Source of the DNA: Enoplolaimus lenunculus
Taxonomy: Eukaryota; Nematoda; Enoplea; Enoplida; Thoracostomopsidae
Assembly (NCBI GenBank): GCA_030248215.1
Contig: JASANG010001975.1
Span: forward strand, 62,001-126,000
DNA: 64,000 nt
Reading direction: 5' to 3'
In this document: positions 21,006-33,892 of the stretch, in pieces
Position numbering within the stretch: the first letter of the stretch is position 1
How the letters are laid out: every line of letters begins with the position of its first letter
Translations under genes and position numbers: made by a program
Notes under the pieces: generated by a model
Databases searched by the model: none
Seen by the model: only the letters and a program-made list of their open reading frames with translations
Told to the model about the DNA's origin: nothing

Positions 21006-24000
21006 TCATGCGCTGCCAATTCGCACTGTCCATTGCTTTTTGTCTACGTTGTGAAGTGCATCTATTCTTCTTCTCATCAGCAACCACCAAAACAAACCAA
21101 TAACCGTGCATAATCCACACAAAATGTAATAACCATCGAGTGTAATTTCACATTTGCCACCAATATCAGTGCACGCCTAAAAGTCTAAACAGACATTAAT
21201 CTACATACGCTGTTAAGAATTGTCTGGCAATTTGTCGTATGCTGTGGCACATATCCATGCATAACCGCGAACTACTAATGAAACGAATACCGTTTCACAT
21301 CTTTGTGTTTCGATCTATCTCACTAATGGCGGCTTAGAAAGGTAAACAATAATATGCAATGCAATGCACAAAATGTTGCAGATAAATGTCTGCCTTTTCG
21401 CAAAATGTAAACAAATCTTTGCCTTCGCATAAAGCATAGAAACAAAAATCAACAACGCACTAAGACTATCCATTCGCTACTGAGGAATTGGCAGTCACTT
21501 GGCCAACTCCACCCCAAACTTGATTTGTCATTGGGTCCACGCCCCCCTTGAATCAAGATTTTGCCTCCCAGTTTAACATATTCTTTAAACTTAAAACTTA
21601 AACTGTTTTGGCTGTTAAAACACGCTTTTATTGCATAATTTTTAAGCTATAATGTAACACTGCTAAGCGTATACATTGTGCTCACATGTTGTATACGAGC
21701 GATCAGCAATGATTAAGCATCAGTTTATCCGCGGACGCCAACAGGGTTGCGGGTTTGAAACCTTCATTCAAATCGGAAAGCAGTGTGAATACTCAGACAA
21801 ATAATGTAATGTCGAACCGTTACCTTGTCATTCAAATTACAGTCTATTCCACGAATCGCTGATGAAACCGTTGCGTTACTCATGCATTCTTTGTATGTTA
21901 TATCGTCAACGATCGACAACGCCAGCGTAGTCGGCCAATTTCCACCCAAGTTACTCACTGTATTAAGCAATGTCATATACGATCCACCAATGAGCGGGTC
22001 AGATATTTGCGCACCAAATGCCATTTGAGATACAAAAATTGAATACACGGGAATCTAAAAATTCAACGAAAACTAAATTGGAATCAAGTTTATAGTCTTA
22101 TCCAGGGCAATGCTTAACTCTATAGCAAACTCAAAAATGACCATACGAAAAGCAACGTTTTAGTTGCAAAAACTTTATCTGATTGAGCAGAACAGTACCA
22201 AGCGAAGCGACTTTGTCAAACACAAAATAATTCACTTACATAAATCGTTTTACAAATGTAAACAAAATAGTAACAAAAGCCATTCATTTCCGAGTAAAAT
22301 TTTGCAAACTTTAGCTTAAAACAAACATTCTTGAAAACGAACCTTACCTGATGAATACAGTACACAATCACAATCAACAAATAATACGTTACAGGAAAAT
22401 GACCGCCAGGAAGCTTCCAAAACGGCGTAATATAAACAATCAACGGAAGCAGTAAACCTAAAAAGAGCCTAAAATATGCAAAAATAACGTACAGTCGTCA
22501 ACGGTTAGAAATAAATCTGCAATTATAGCAGTCGCAGATTGCTGCACTTGCTTATTTTACGTCGCGAATGAATGAAATTCGACTGTATTTTCAGTGTCAC
22601 AATCATTGAAAACGCCTTTGCGATTGAACCGCGTTTGTGATGCTGAAAGTACAATCGAATTTCGTTCATTCGCGACGTAAAATAAGCAACGCGTTTGTGA
22701 ACACGACTATAATCGCAATTGAAAAAAGTTGCTTTCCGCAAAATAGTTTTTCTCAATAAGCTGCGCTTATTGGATACTAAATTCTTTGTTTGAAGTTTAA
22801 TGACGTTTAAACTATGCACAAATGTTATATATATTTTGTAGCCAGTCTATCGCAATCTTTTAAATAACCCCGCATTCAAATTACCCACAATTTTTTAGTA
22901 TTTTTAAAAGCAAATGGATGCGCTTTCTAATACCAATTAACGTTAGACCTACTCCACACATAATAACAAAAGCTAGAGATAATGGCTGGGTTACTGAAAC
23001 CCTACTTAAGTACGACTTTGTGTAGTTAATCGTTTACGAATGCGTTTATGTTAAGCAAATACTTAAGACACTGACCAAATTTGATTAGTTTAAACTATAT
23101 ATCATAGGATATATGGATCTTCTGACAACAGAAGTCCCGAAACTAAGGATAAAAAAGAAAACAGCATTACGCTATGATTAAAATATAAATATTACTCAGA
23201 AATTCGTTTAGAGATAATTAAATATGCGTATTTATTATTTCTCCGCAATAATTTTGGTAATAAAAACGACAAAAATTTAACCGAACACCAACTGTACATG
23301 TCTAGATAGGATTCAACCAAATATCCGGTCCGGCTCCGGGCAAAAATTTATATCCAGCTCCGGTATTCTACACTGCCGGACATTTATCACAGAAAAGTAT
23401 AAACATAACTCTCTCTTTATATATTATGCAATTATGTATTACCAAATCACAATATTTCGCTGTAGACTTCGTTAGAATGACAAAAATAAGCCCATCAATG
23501 CGCCCAATTAATACTACGATCCTCATAAAAACCAAATTACAGCATATTATAGCCGGTGGAACGAAAGTAGCGAGATTAACATTAAATTTTTGCTCAAATA
23601 AGTACTTAAATATTAAGATCCGGCTCCGATATTTTTTTGGTATCCGGTTAAACTCTGAACTTTGGCAATATATGAGCGATTGCGATTGAGACTGCAGTCG
23701 CAATAACCGCGACAAATAAATGCGTTTGCGATCGACTATTGCGATTTCATCGCGACTGAAATACAATCGCAGATAAACGCACTTGGCTTAACGCAGCACG
23801 CAGAATCGGTTAATTTTAAGCGTACAATCGTGTAAATCTTAAAAATTTGAAGAACATAAAACAAACCTAAATATATACGATTTTAAATACACTGCCATAG
23901 GTCGCGGTCCAGAAGTGTATCTTCCAATAATCCAAGGAAGGACCACCTGTAGTGGAACAAGTGGAATCGCTAAAAATGCTAAACGGTCCTTTGGAACACC

Positions 24001-26975
24001 TTTTTCTAGCAGCTTTAGCCCTGTAATGCCATCTGGCCCAGCGAAACCGATCTTAAAGAAAAAACAGATGTATGTAGTGGAACAACGATTAAACAATCTA
24101 CTTTAAACGACTGAAAGTTTGTCATTGTGCAGTTTCAAAAACATACTCAGTTTTAAGCTACCAACACTGCACCGTTTTCGTTTCGATGAAATCTTTATAA
24201 GATTCACTTTACACAACGACCTTCACTAGAGGATTCCAATTTCTTGAACATAAATGAGCAATCGTGTGAACACCACATTTGAGAAGCTCAAAATTCAGAA
24301 AGCTAATAAGTACTGTTGCTCCAACAAAAATTACGCTGAGCTAAACATTACTTCGCGTTATATAAACAAGAGCTGTTGTATAAAATTAAGCGCCAACGAA
24401 TATTATGCACCAACAAAAGTTGTTTCAAAATAATTCACTACCTTTGCGGTGAGAAAAACTAGAATTAGGAAAAGAAGCGGTCTGAGTCGGATCAATTTCC
24501 AAACAACTTTGTACGTTCCAATAATTCCTAAGTCAAGCTCATCATCATCGTTGCGACTATGATCGATTTCCCGCTTGAATATCAATACAAGAGTTGTCGT
24601 TACCACGTACACAAAACCCCAAAAATAAACAAACTCTGAAACGCATGGAAGATAAAATAGTTAGGTACAGTTTTAACAATAACAAAAATAAGACATTTTA
24701 GAGATGCGCTATGCTTTTCTACGCAGCGCAGAGTCACGGGCCGCTGCGCGTTTCATAAAAATTACTTTTGACATGACGAGTGTGCGGCATCGCGCGGTGA
24801 GTATGCTGCAATCCTAAGTCTGACTGCCTTATCTAGCAATACAGGAATTAAAAAACAATATGATCGAGTTAAAGCGCTTTATATTATGCCAAACTTATGA
24901 TTGATAATACCAAAGTGAATGATACAAGAGTATGCAACTCTTGGGGTTCCGCACGGTACGAAATGTAACACCGGGCGTTGATTTTTTGATCGACCTCCCT
25001 TCCTTAGAGGGGGACTGCTGTCATATGCAACAAGCCAAAATTAAACTATAAAATGGTTCATTTTTGATGTCGGATACGTAATATGCCATGATTCGTACAG
25101 GTTGTGCCCCCCTCTAAATAAGAGGGGTGAAGGCCAAAACGCAACGCGCGCTGGGTACATTTTTTCTACACAGAATGTACCCAGTTGCACACTCTTGTAA
25201 ATAAAAAGAGTCATTATCGACTCTTTATAATACATACTGAATCGTCATGAATCAAAATCCACAGCACGGAACTAAAATCTACAATTATAACAGTATTAAC
25301 GCTGACCTGCCAATGTTACTATTCCTCTGGACTGAGGTACTGAACGCAAGTATGCATTAGAAAACTCTTTTGATTCCAAGCTCAAAAAGACAACATTTCC
25401 AATAAACCATCCTGCAGTTTGACCAACAGCATTACACGTGGATGCGTATCCCAGACGAGGCCTGCACAGCAAAAGCAAAGTAAACTAGATCTTCGAATTG
25501 ATGAATCAAAATCTATTGAAAAACATTTGAAAACAATATAATGGGTGGTGCTATGAACCCCTGGTTAAGTGCGACTTCACTTAAGTTATTCACCAAATTT
25601 AAATAAATTGCAAAATAACCGTTCTTATTTTCCATGCTTAAATTGAGATCGTGGAGTCATCGAACCTTTTCAATGTAAAGCAAATCTATGGCTTCCTGGT
25701 TATGGCACTGGCTCATAATTTGCAATTTGTTGGTTTTGTCCAAAAAGTTCAGTATTTTGCAGGGTCCTGCCAAAATGCCTGCAAAAATTCAACTCCTACT
25801 CCTGTTCATGTATTCAAATTGAAAACTTTGGCTTTCAAAATTCGTTATATACTTCGAAACGAGTTTTTTGCAATTAAATCAGTTTTGTTAATAAAGCTGT
25901 TAGAATAAAAATCTGGTTTTTGACTTGTTTTCTAACTAGTAGAACAAAAATTCGGTGATGAAAATTGCTTAATATTCCGATTCCTAAAAAATTCAATTCA
26001 TGTTCCTGTTCCGACAAAACTGTATTCCTACTGGAACCCAAGTATATTGTTAAGTTTTTATTCTTACTTTGACAGCATTGTTAGCGCCCAACCGTCTACA
26101 GCGATATCTTGAGTTGCTGCGAGAAAATTTAGCATAAAAAATACAATCGTTAAAAACATCACGTCTGGTTTCTCGTTGGTGCTATCGCCAAGAATTGCAT
26201 TCACGTTAAACGAAAGTATAAACATAAATAGCCCAATGAAATACTGAGTTGGAACAAGCCATGATTTTCGACGTCCAATCCATTTGGAATACCAAGAATC
26301 AACGACTGGCGCCCACAAAAGTTTTAGCGAAAATGGCCAATACGAAAAACTGAACAAAGCTTGCTCATGATATGAAATTTTACGCGACTGCAATACCATT
26401 GGAATGCTAGCAGTTAAACCCAACGGAATGCCTAAATCATAAATAATTAAATGAATCAGCAATATTACGCATAATTTCATTGCTAAATTATTGCACCAAA
26501 GGCTTGGAAATGAAATATCGGAATTAGACTTTGGAATACAAGCATAAATTCACATTTTGTTACTTGATATTTTACAATTGTAATAATGTTATTTGTGTAA
26601 ACTGTCTATATACCTATGCCTCTTTTGCACCATATAATTTCTGACTAATAGTTATTTCTGATGAATCTTCGTTAGCGAAAAAATTCTTTCCACCGTGTCT
26701 ATATTATTAAGTGACACTAGGCTCCACTTTTAAAAGCAAATACTACACATACCTTGCAATAAATACAGAAAAAGCAAAAGCGCTATGCTATAGAAGTCTT
26801 TCTTGTGCTGAGACGGCGTCAATTTTATGAGTTCACTATTTGAATCATCAGACGGATGAGAAACAAACATGGGCATGTGAGAATCTTCAGACATTGACGG
26901 TCCCTCAGCAGACAGCGGCCAATGTGAATCTAAGCCTTGTGGATTTCTGTGTCGAGACCGGACTTTGGATTTCAT
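21006..26975 (-). CDS. SLC33A1: Acetyl-CoA transporter, SLC33A1 orthologue (8 exons, complete)
   Basis: Exons on the minus strand: 26975-26753, 26431-26068, 25461-25307, 24635-24442, 24051-23867, 22468-22348, 22054-21824 and 21176-21006. All introns are GT-AG and every phase agrees, giving 547 residues; human SLC33A1 has 549. The family (AT-1, MFS fold) moves acetyl-CoA from cytosol into the ER/Golgi lumen for protein and ganglioside acetylation. Diagnostic stretches in order are LLLFLYLLQGIPLGL (about 65-80), FSLKLLWAP and RRKSWLVPTQY (about 108-138), ATQDIAVDGWALTMLS (about 180-195), LGYASTCNAVGQTAG, DGITGLKLLEKGVPKD, SDPLIGGSYMTLLNTVSNLGG and LDGYYILCG. The exon 1 start is the only good Met before TM1. 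The last exon has no long frame in the naive reading but aligns well with the human C-terminus. Introns carry a family VI MITE (24924-25198) and a hairpin element (22540-22700). Confidence 0.95.
22540..22700. repeat. Long hairpin in an SLC33A1 intron
   Basis: Bases 22549-22605 (TTGCTTATTTTACGTCGCGA onward) recur inverted at 22633-22691 with few mismatches, around a 27-base loop. AT-rich flanks with TCGCAATTG/GCAGATTG words recur at 23673-23785. Probably a palindromic MITE. Confidence 0.6.
24924..25198. mobile_element. MITE, family VI, copy 1 (CAAGAGTATGCAACT)
   Basis: Ends CAAGAGTATGCAACTC and GTTGCACACTCTTG are inverted repeats flanked by TA on both sides, as in Tc1/mariner-like insertions. 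The interior includes a GGTACGAAATGTAACACC/GTACATTTTTTCTAC pairing. Other copies are at 31119-31364 and 37714-37966. It lies in the SLC33A1 intron between exons 3 and 4. Confidence 0.7.
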
Positions 26976-27639
26976 AATTGAAAATCATATATAACTACGC
27001 AAATCCTCTAAGCTTCTAAAAACAAAGACTTCTTGACAACAATTCTTCATTTTTAAATTAAATTTCATCCGTTATTATTGGTAATTTTGGTTTAATTTAC
27101 AATATTAAAATATTTGAATGATGATTGCCTGCAAAATATCAAAAGGTTTCGAGCAGACAAAATTTCAACTAAACCAAAAAAACACCAAGAACAACAACGG
27201 ACTGTAGCTAGGTGTGATCTTTGATCGCTCATTGTGCTTAACCGAATACATTGCCAAAGTAAACGCGACCAGATGAAACCAAACAATGTTCTAAATGCCC
27301 TGTCGGGCACTACCTGGGGCGCATCAAAGGAAACGCACGGCAGTCTTAGTGGTTGCACTCAGTGCAAGTAAAACAATGTTACTGAAAAGAATTTATTTTC
27401 AAAAAAGTACAAACAAACTTTTGTGCAGCCTTATTTTTAAGTTAGTAAAGCCTTATTTTTAAGTTTACCGTATAGAGAGATACAAATATATATTGCCGCT
27501 TGCTGAATTGTTGAAACGAGCGATAAAATGAGTTTAAAACATGATATTGTAATATAATAACAATGATTATATAGTACAAACAACGAAAAATTTTACTAAA
27601 AAATGAAACTCAGAAAAACGAGACCAAGACCAGCCAAAT
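26976..27639. other. Upstream region of SLC33A1
   Basis: AT-rich sequence between the SLC33A1 start and the SINE array. It should hold the promoter and 5' leader, but I see no clear TATA box or repeat. An 88-residue minus-strand frame (27092-27358) has no recognisable domain. Confidence 0.4.
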
Positions 27640-28020
27640 GCCCAACTACACTGGGTCGGAATTTTTCGACCGTGCTTACCTCGATTGACACAGCGGCTAC
27701 GCCGAGAACGCAATGTTAAATTACCGCGTGTAAGCATGTGAGACATGCTTGTCCTAGTGCATATGCAGTAAAATGCAATGCACATTGTGTTGTACAGTCG
27801 ACACATATAGTCGACGAAACATGCAGTTGGAGGCGGGCGGCGTGGCGCAGTGGTAGAGTGCTCGCTTAAGGATCCGTAGGCTGTGAGTTCGATCCCCGCT
27901 CTAGCCCGCTTTACCAGCTGCTTAGTTAAAGGTCTGAAGTCCCGGTTCCTACCTAGACTGACATGGGGGCCACGCCGTGAGCGCAATGGCAAACTGCCGC
28001 GCTATGAACACGGTATCCAG
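27640..28020 (+). repeat. tRNA-derived SINE, unit 1
   Basis: A tRNA-like core at 27835-27907 (73 bases) has a box A match TGGCGCAGTGGTAGAG, a box B match GAGTTCGATCCC and CGGGC/GCCCG end pairing. It is followed by a conserved tail with TTAGTTAAAGGTCTGAAGTC. Upstream is a unique head with CATGTGAGACATGCTTGTCC. The anticodon arm is poor, so it is a SINE head and not a working tRNA. Confidence 0.75.
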
Positions 28021-28325
28021 TCGAAAATCGGATGGACGGTCAAGGGACGACCTTGTTGAAAATAAGGGCATGTAAGCATGTGAGACATGCTTGTCCTAGT
28101 GCATATGCAGTAAAATGCAATGCACATTGTGTGGTACAGTCGACGAAACATGCAGTTGGAGGCGGGCTGCGTGGCGCAGTGGTAGAGTGCTCGCTTAAGG
28201 ATCCGTAGGCTGTGAGTTCGATCCCCGCTCTAGCCCGCTTTTCCAGCTGCTTAGTAAAAGGTCTGAAGTCCCGGTTCCTACCTAGACTGATACCGCGCTT
28301 TAAATACTGTATCCGTCAAGGGACG
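28021..28325 (+). repeat. tRNA-derived SINE, unit 2
   Basis: Second copy of the same unit, with its tRNA-like core at 28164-28236, 329 bases after the first. It has the same head and tail, lacks a short piece before the core and ends near CTAGACTGATACCGCG. A third, partial head follows at 28390-28450 (GTTTTCGACCGTAACTAC). Confidence 0.75.
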
Positions 28326-28450
28326 ATATTAGTAAAAAGGCGGCAACTAAATATATAGGAAATGTTTGTCCGATATATGCATATGCTATGTCGCGTACTG
28401 CGCATGCTTGCCGGCGGTCAAAAGTTTTCGACCGTAACTACTTTGATTAA

Positions 28451-29470
28451 CAGTGAAAAGCTCCTAAATTCAAAATTTCCAATGCTGGTTGGCAGTGGAC
28501 ATAACTGAAAACCTCATCCTACAGACATGAGCGCTTTACATGTCTTTATGTTTCCGGTATATACTGCGTATTAAAGCCAGATTAAGCGCAAATATTAAAC
28601 AAATGTAAAAACATTACAAAATCTACGAAAATTGCTACATTGCTAGACTAGCTACGTAAATAATGCAAAACAGACAGACACAAACTTTAAACACGATATT
28701 CAAATTGTACCTTTTTAAACAGAAGTTCCACATTTTAAGTATCATTTAAACTTATATTTTTCTGAAATAGCACATTTGTGACATGATTGAAGCCTTCTAT
28801 TGTGGTGCAGGGTGACAACCAAGATAGCGAAACAACCATGAAATCCAAGTAATGCAGCATTTGTGTATAGAAACTTGGTGATCTATGCCGTTCACAATAA
28901 AATATGAACTTTAAAACATTCAATTTTTAGATAATTCTATAAACAGAAAGGATTACGGACCTCAATTTTTGTCAGAAACGGATATCCTGTTATTTACACG
29001 CACTGATATTCTTGCAATTGACGTTACCGCATGCTCGCAGGAAATTGATCCAGGTCGTTCGGACTACACAGGTGTTTGCGCCCAGTTACTTCAGGCGGTG
29101 TTTTAGGATCCATACGCCCATAAAAAATAACAATTGTACAATTGTACGATTTCGGCAATTTCTACGTTTACCAAGGCCTAATTCAGCGGTTTTTCTAGCT
29201 TCTACTAATATTTCTCATTTACATAACTACTGTAGAATACAAAACCTCAGGGCCGCAGAGAGCAGTCAAATGGTTCTTGTAATCACTTCGGTCCAATATT
29301 TCCCAGATGATGACGCGATATATCACTGTAAATTACTGCAAACATAAAAAAGTTTGCATGTTAAGTTGTCCAATTTAACGAACAGCTACAATTTGCATAT
29401 TTTTGTTCGAAATGATGCAACTTGGATCAGTTATTGGCATCTATTCAGCGACGGAGCTGATTGAAGTATG
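28451..29470. other. Intergenic sequence without a supported gene
   Basis: A 111-residue plus-strand frame (29012-29347) has mixed composition but no recognised motif, splice context or conserved pattern. I cannot call it a gene. Confidence 0.3.
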
Positions 29471-29477
29471 ACCGGAG

Positions 29478-29620
29478 CCGGAGCAGCCATCCCCATATCC
29501 CCATTTTGGGGGGCACCCCTAAAGAGGACCCCACTCTAACCGGTTGAAACAAGACCGCTTAAGTTTTAAAATGCGTCTGGCTTCTCGCTCGCTTCGTTCG
29601 CGGGTAATCCGTACATCGTG
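29478..29620. repeat. Family VII repeat, copy 1 (CCGGAGCAGCCA end)
   Basis: Contains CCGGAGCCGGAGCAGCCATC, ACCGGTTGAAAC and TCTGGCTTCTCGCTCGC. Related copies are at 29838-29985 and, inverted, 40807-40998. Confidence 0.6.
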
Positions 29621-29837
29621 TGTTGAAGCCCCCCGCATCCGCAGCAAATTTTTCGTGAACGGTTCTATATGATACTGTTCAACTTGAAAACACTTAATAT
29701 ATAATATTTTACAAGCAAAACAGTATTAAACATCCTCATGTTTCCAACGTATCTACAAGTGCGTTCGATATTAATTTTCCGAACAACCTTTTTGTTTCGA
29801 AAAATAATTAGCAAAATCCAGCAACTGCAAGTTTCAC

Positions 29838-29985
29838 ATGGGCAGGGCCGCAGCAGCCACCCCCATACCCCAATTTGGGGGAGGTCCCCCTAATGGGGCC
29901 CTCACCCTAAACCGGTTGAAAACAAAAACGGCTTAAATTTTATATCTGGCTTCTCGCTCGCATCGCTCGCGAGTTTGGGGGTCCC
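29838..29985. repeat. Family VII repeat, copy 2
   Basis: Shares GCAGCAGCCACCCCCATACC, AACCGGTTGAAAAC and CTGGCTTCTCGCTCGC with the copies at 29478 and 40807. Confidence 0.6.
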
Positions 29986-30151
29986 CACCCTGCAATTTGG
30001 TTGGAACCCCCACCCCTGCCTGCTCTGGCACTGCACGTAGGGCTCGAACTTCAGAACCAAACTTTTAACTTCCAACTTGCCAGTTGTGAACTGCAATCTT
30101 GCGGTATACTTCCCATAGCTTTAGAATACAACTTCTGCCAAATCCAGGTAC

Positions 30152-30383
30152 GGCCAGTGTAAAGAACAGGGGCGTAATAGTATTATAAGCATATTCCTAA
30201 GTTTAAGCCTAAGCCTAAGCCTAAGCCTAAGCCTAATCCTAAGCCTAAGCGTAAGAATGAGTTTATTCGTAAGCCTAAGCCCAAGCCAAGCCTAAGCCAA
30301 GCAAAAAAGTTTTGGCTAAAGCTTAAGCATACTCTTTTCAAGTCCCACAGAAAAACGTCCCGCCCCTGATCTTTACATGGGCC
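30152..30383. mobile_element. GGCC hexamer MITE, end type A
   Basis: Inverted ends GGCCAGTGTAAAGAACAGGG and its partner ending TTTACATGGGCC, with flanks CCAGGTAC/GCAGGAAC (6 of 8). The interior is CCTAAG-type hexamers. Its right part lies inside the duplicated 252-bp segment. Confidence 0.8.
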
Positions 30384-30830
30384 GCAGGAACTGACCGGTG
30401 GCGGCGGTCACCTTTTATGTGTATCAAAATTTTACCCTTTTAAACGCTCAAACTTTATAACCAGACGGGTCAGTCAACCTGCCGCTTGTGAACTCGGCTC
30501 TCGTATACACTTTCCACAGTTTTAAAATGCTCACAACACAAAATGTTGCATTGTCCAATCGAGGGACGCCACAAATAAGCTTACTCTTTTCAAGTCCCAC
30601 AGAAAAACGTCCCGCCCCTGATCTTTACATGGGCCGCAGGAACTGACCGGTGGCGGCGGTCACCTTTTATGTGTATCAAAATTTTACCCTTTTAAACGCT
30701 CAAACTTTATAACCAGACGGGTCAGTCAACCTGCCGCTTGTGAACTCGGCTCTCGTATACACTTTCCACAGTTTTAAAATGCTCACAACACAAAATGTTG
30801 CATTGTCCAATCGAGGGACGCCACAAATAA
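30327..30830. repeat. 252-bp tandem duplication
   Basis: Bases from about 30327 to 30578 recur 252 bases downstream with no difference that I found. The segment joins the right end of the MITE at 30152-30383 to unique sequence ending GACGCCACAAATAA. It is either a very recent duplication or an assembly repeat. Confidence 0.85.
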
Positions 30831-31118
30831 TATTTTGTAGTTTGAAGTTTGCCAAATTTTACGCCCAATAGACAAACCGTTTTTGAAGTCATGTTTAAAG
30901 GACTGTTATATTTTTCAGCTATTTGGCTAGAAAACACCTCGTGAGCTTTAACTGAGTCATTAGTTCACTATCGCAAATCTTATATTAATAGTCAGGGCAG
31001 TTGGAAAATTAAATTCCGTCATTTCACTTCGATCTACCGTCGAATGCAAGATTTTATTAAAAATAGCCAAAAGCTGAATGGTCGGAGTGAATAGTTATAT
31101 CAATAGTGGATTATGATA

Positions 31119-31364
31119 ACAGTGTGTGCAACTCTTGGGGTCCCGTGTGGTATAAAATGTACCACTGGGCGCGTTAGGGGGGTCGCTATCACATAGACAC
31201 CGCTAAATTAAACTATAACGAGAGCATGTTTGATGTCGCATGCATAAAGTGTCACGGTTCGCACCGGTTGTACCTCCGTCTAAATAAAGAGGGGAGGCAA
31301 AAAACGCAACGCATGCCGGGTACATACTTTTCTACGCAGAATATACCCAGTTGCATACTCTTGT
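31119..31364. mobile_element. MITE, family VI, copy 2
   Basis: GTGTGCAACTCTTGGGGTCC at the left and GTTGCATACTCTTG at the right, with the shared interior GTACCACTGGGCGCG. It is about as diverged as the other copies. Confidence 0.65.
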
Positions 31365-32048
31365 TGAACTATGCATCATCCACTCTTGGTTTTATACGAA
31401 CTTTTATTGCCATTCAAGAAACCAATTAATCTCAGCATGACGTCACGAAATGATGCAAAATGTTTCAGTGAAACTCTGTTAAAGACAGCTTTAATCTATA
31501 ACGTAGTTTTCGACTCGAAATGTTACTTTATTGCACCCGTAGCAAACAAAGGCGAACAGCGGAGGCTAAAACAACGTTAATAAGACGGACACTTTGTTGA
31601 TTCCAACAGACTTACAAGCGTAGGCTAAATTTTTGGTTGCCGGGCCAAAATTTCTACTTGGGCTGGACCCTGAGACTAGTCAACCCCGTCAAGCTACGGC
31701 CCATATGTTTTGTTTCATTATTGTACAAAGTTGACTTTTTAAGATATTGACTTTAGCCAAAAATAGCATCTTCTTGTCTGATTATACAGGCTAAGGTTGT
31801 CAAATGTAAACTGGTGCTAACAAGATTTTATGGCAAATTGTATTTTTTTACTTTTATAACACAAATTTCGACAAACAAGATGTGTTTATGCTTTTAATGA
31901 ATAGTAAACTCGTATATCTTTTTGACCACAAAAACGTTGGGTTTTATTGTTTCGAACCAAATTTTAACCAGTAAGCTTTAATACTGCCAAGGGATTCGCC
32001 GTGTATATATCGACCGGTTGTCGTATACTTCAGCCTGAGCCTAAACCT

Positions 32049-32260
32049 ACACTGCAAAAAATGGTGAGTCAAATTGACTCTCTACGAAATAGGCTTTTTG
32101 GGACAGCGCAAACTGAATCAAATTCGACTCCGGCAGAGTGAAACGCGCGACCCAGTGAATCACAATTGACTCTGGTGGACTCGAATTTAGCTCAGTTGGT
32201 GTAGTCACGTAGAGCCTGTTTCGGAGAGACTCAATTTGACTCACCATTTTTTGCAGTGTA
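32049..32260. mobile_element. MITE, family III, copy 2
   Basis: Ends CACTGCAAAAAATGGTGAGT and its inverse, flanked by TA on both sides. The interior is repeated GACTC/GAGTC words around GGCAGAGTG. Confidence 0.8.
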
Positions 32261-32346
32261 GCCTAAGGATTAGTTTAAACGTTAAGGAAAATGTACAAGA
32301 CCTGGTATACGTTTTGGTTTAAATTTATCTTTTAGAGGTCGTCACA

Positions 32347-32558
32347 CACTGCTAAAAATGGTGAGTCAAATTGACTCTCTCCGAAATAGGCTCCACGGGA
32401 CTACACAAACTGAGTCAAATTCGAATTCGCCAGAGTCAAATTCGACTCACTGAGTCACACGTTTGACTCTTGCGGGAGTCGAATTTGACTCAGTTTGTGT
32501 AGTCCCGTGGAGCCTATTTCGGAGAGACTCAATTTGACTCACCATTTGTTGCAGTGTA
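32347..32558. mobile_element. MITE, family III, copy 3
   Basis: Same ends and interior as copy 2. Copies 2, 3 and 4 lie within 1.1 kb of each other. Confidence 0.8.
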
Positions 32559-32920
32559 GAATTCGTAGACGATCGATATTCGATAGTCTACAGAACTTCA
32601 TCTGTAACCCCATTTCAAGAATGAAACTTATGCAAAAAGCACAAATGCTTTTCCATTCCGCGGCTGCGTGAGGAGTGCAATTGGTCTAGAAGGCATTGGG
32701 TAATGTAGACCAAACCGCAAAAATAACTGTGCGGTCCGCGATGCGACGGGCCTCCGCGAATCGGACCTCTTCCATTTAGGACCGGACGAGTTTGGCAATG
32801 GCGGATAATTGCATTGACCCTAAGGATGTTGTGTATTGAAATCGCTTTGAAATTACAAATATAAGTTTTGTATGCGATTTTTTCGTTTACAACATTGTTG
32901 CGTTTGAACCGTACGTACCA

Positions 32921-33143
32921 CAGTGCAAAAAAACGGTGAGTCAAATTGACTCTCTCCGAAATAGGCTTTTCCGGACTCCACAAACTGAGTGAAATTCGAC
33001 ACCGCCTGAGTCAAATTTGACTCACTGAGCGACTCGGGCGAGTCGAATTTTACTCCGGCGGAGTCGAATTTTGACTCAGTTTGTGTAGCCCGGAAAAGTC
33101 TATTTCGCAGAGAGTCAATTTGACTCACAATTTTTTGCAGTGC
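32921..33143. mobile_element. MITE, family III, copy 4
   Basis: CAGTGCAAAAAAACGGTGAG at the left and TTTTTTGCAGTGC at the right, with the same GACTC-rich palindromic interior. Confidence 0.8.
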
Positions 33144-33386
33144 ATTAGAAAAATTAAACAGGATCAGTCATTCTCCGAACGGGCATCCGGCTGTATATGA
33201 AAGGGGCCGGAGCGCCTCGACCCTGGACCCTGTTTGGATCGGACCAAACGGACGTTAGCATTGAGCGGACCGGTCCTATGCGGACTTACGGGACGATCCG
33301 ATCCCGCTTGTCGCATATTATATGCCCAACAAGAAATCGCTGGTTTTAGCATTTATAAAGTGCTGCAATTGTTCTCCTAGCAAAGA

Positions 33387-33586
33387 ACTCATGTATAGAA
33401 CAGTGCTGGATCGTATTCCGGCAGGGCTGTAACAGAGTCAGTTTAAGCTTTAGACTTTCTTTTTGCTTAGGCTTATGCTTAGACTTCGGCTTACGAATAA
33501 GCTCATCTTTACGTTTAAGCATAGGCAGGCTTAGGCTTAGGAAAATACTTTTTACTACTGTTCCGGCCTTGTTTTATACATGAGAC
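33387..33586. mobile_element. GGCC hexamer MITE, end type C, decayed
   Basis: Ends CATGTATAGAACAGTGC and CTTGTTTTATACATGAG, with an interior of GCTTAG hexamers. The outermost GGCC and the target-site repeat are no longer clear. Confidence 0.6.
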
Positions 33587-33892
33587 TTAAGTTAGATACA
33601 GGAATACTGCATCATACAAAAGTGCATTGTCACCTTCGACTAAAAATCACCGCTAATCACCGGTCTGGCAGTATTTTGGCCGCAAAACTTGTTGCAATTT
33701 TATGGCTTCGCTCGTGATTCCGGCAGTATTCAGGCTAAAAATGCTGAGATGTCATATCATAAACCATTGTTTCCGTTGACGTACAAGTTGTCTTTCTAAA
33801 GATGCTGCCGTTTATAACTGATACGATAAGATTATTTTTGTTACATAATCAAGCATTATCTGTACGTAGCGTAAATATCAAAACAAACTAAT

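Noticed and set aside
27835-27907. Functional tRNA gene
   Set aside because: Boxes A and B are good, but the anticodon and T stems pair poorly and the same head and tail recur in the next unit, so it is a SINE.
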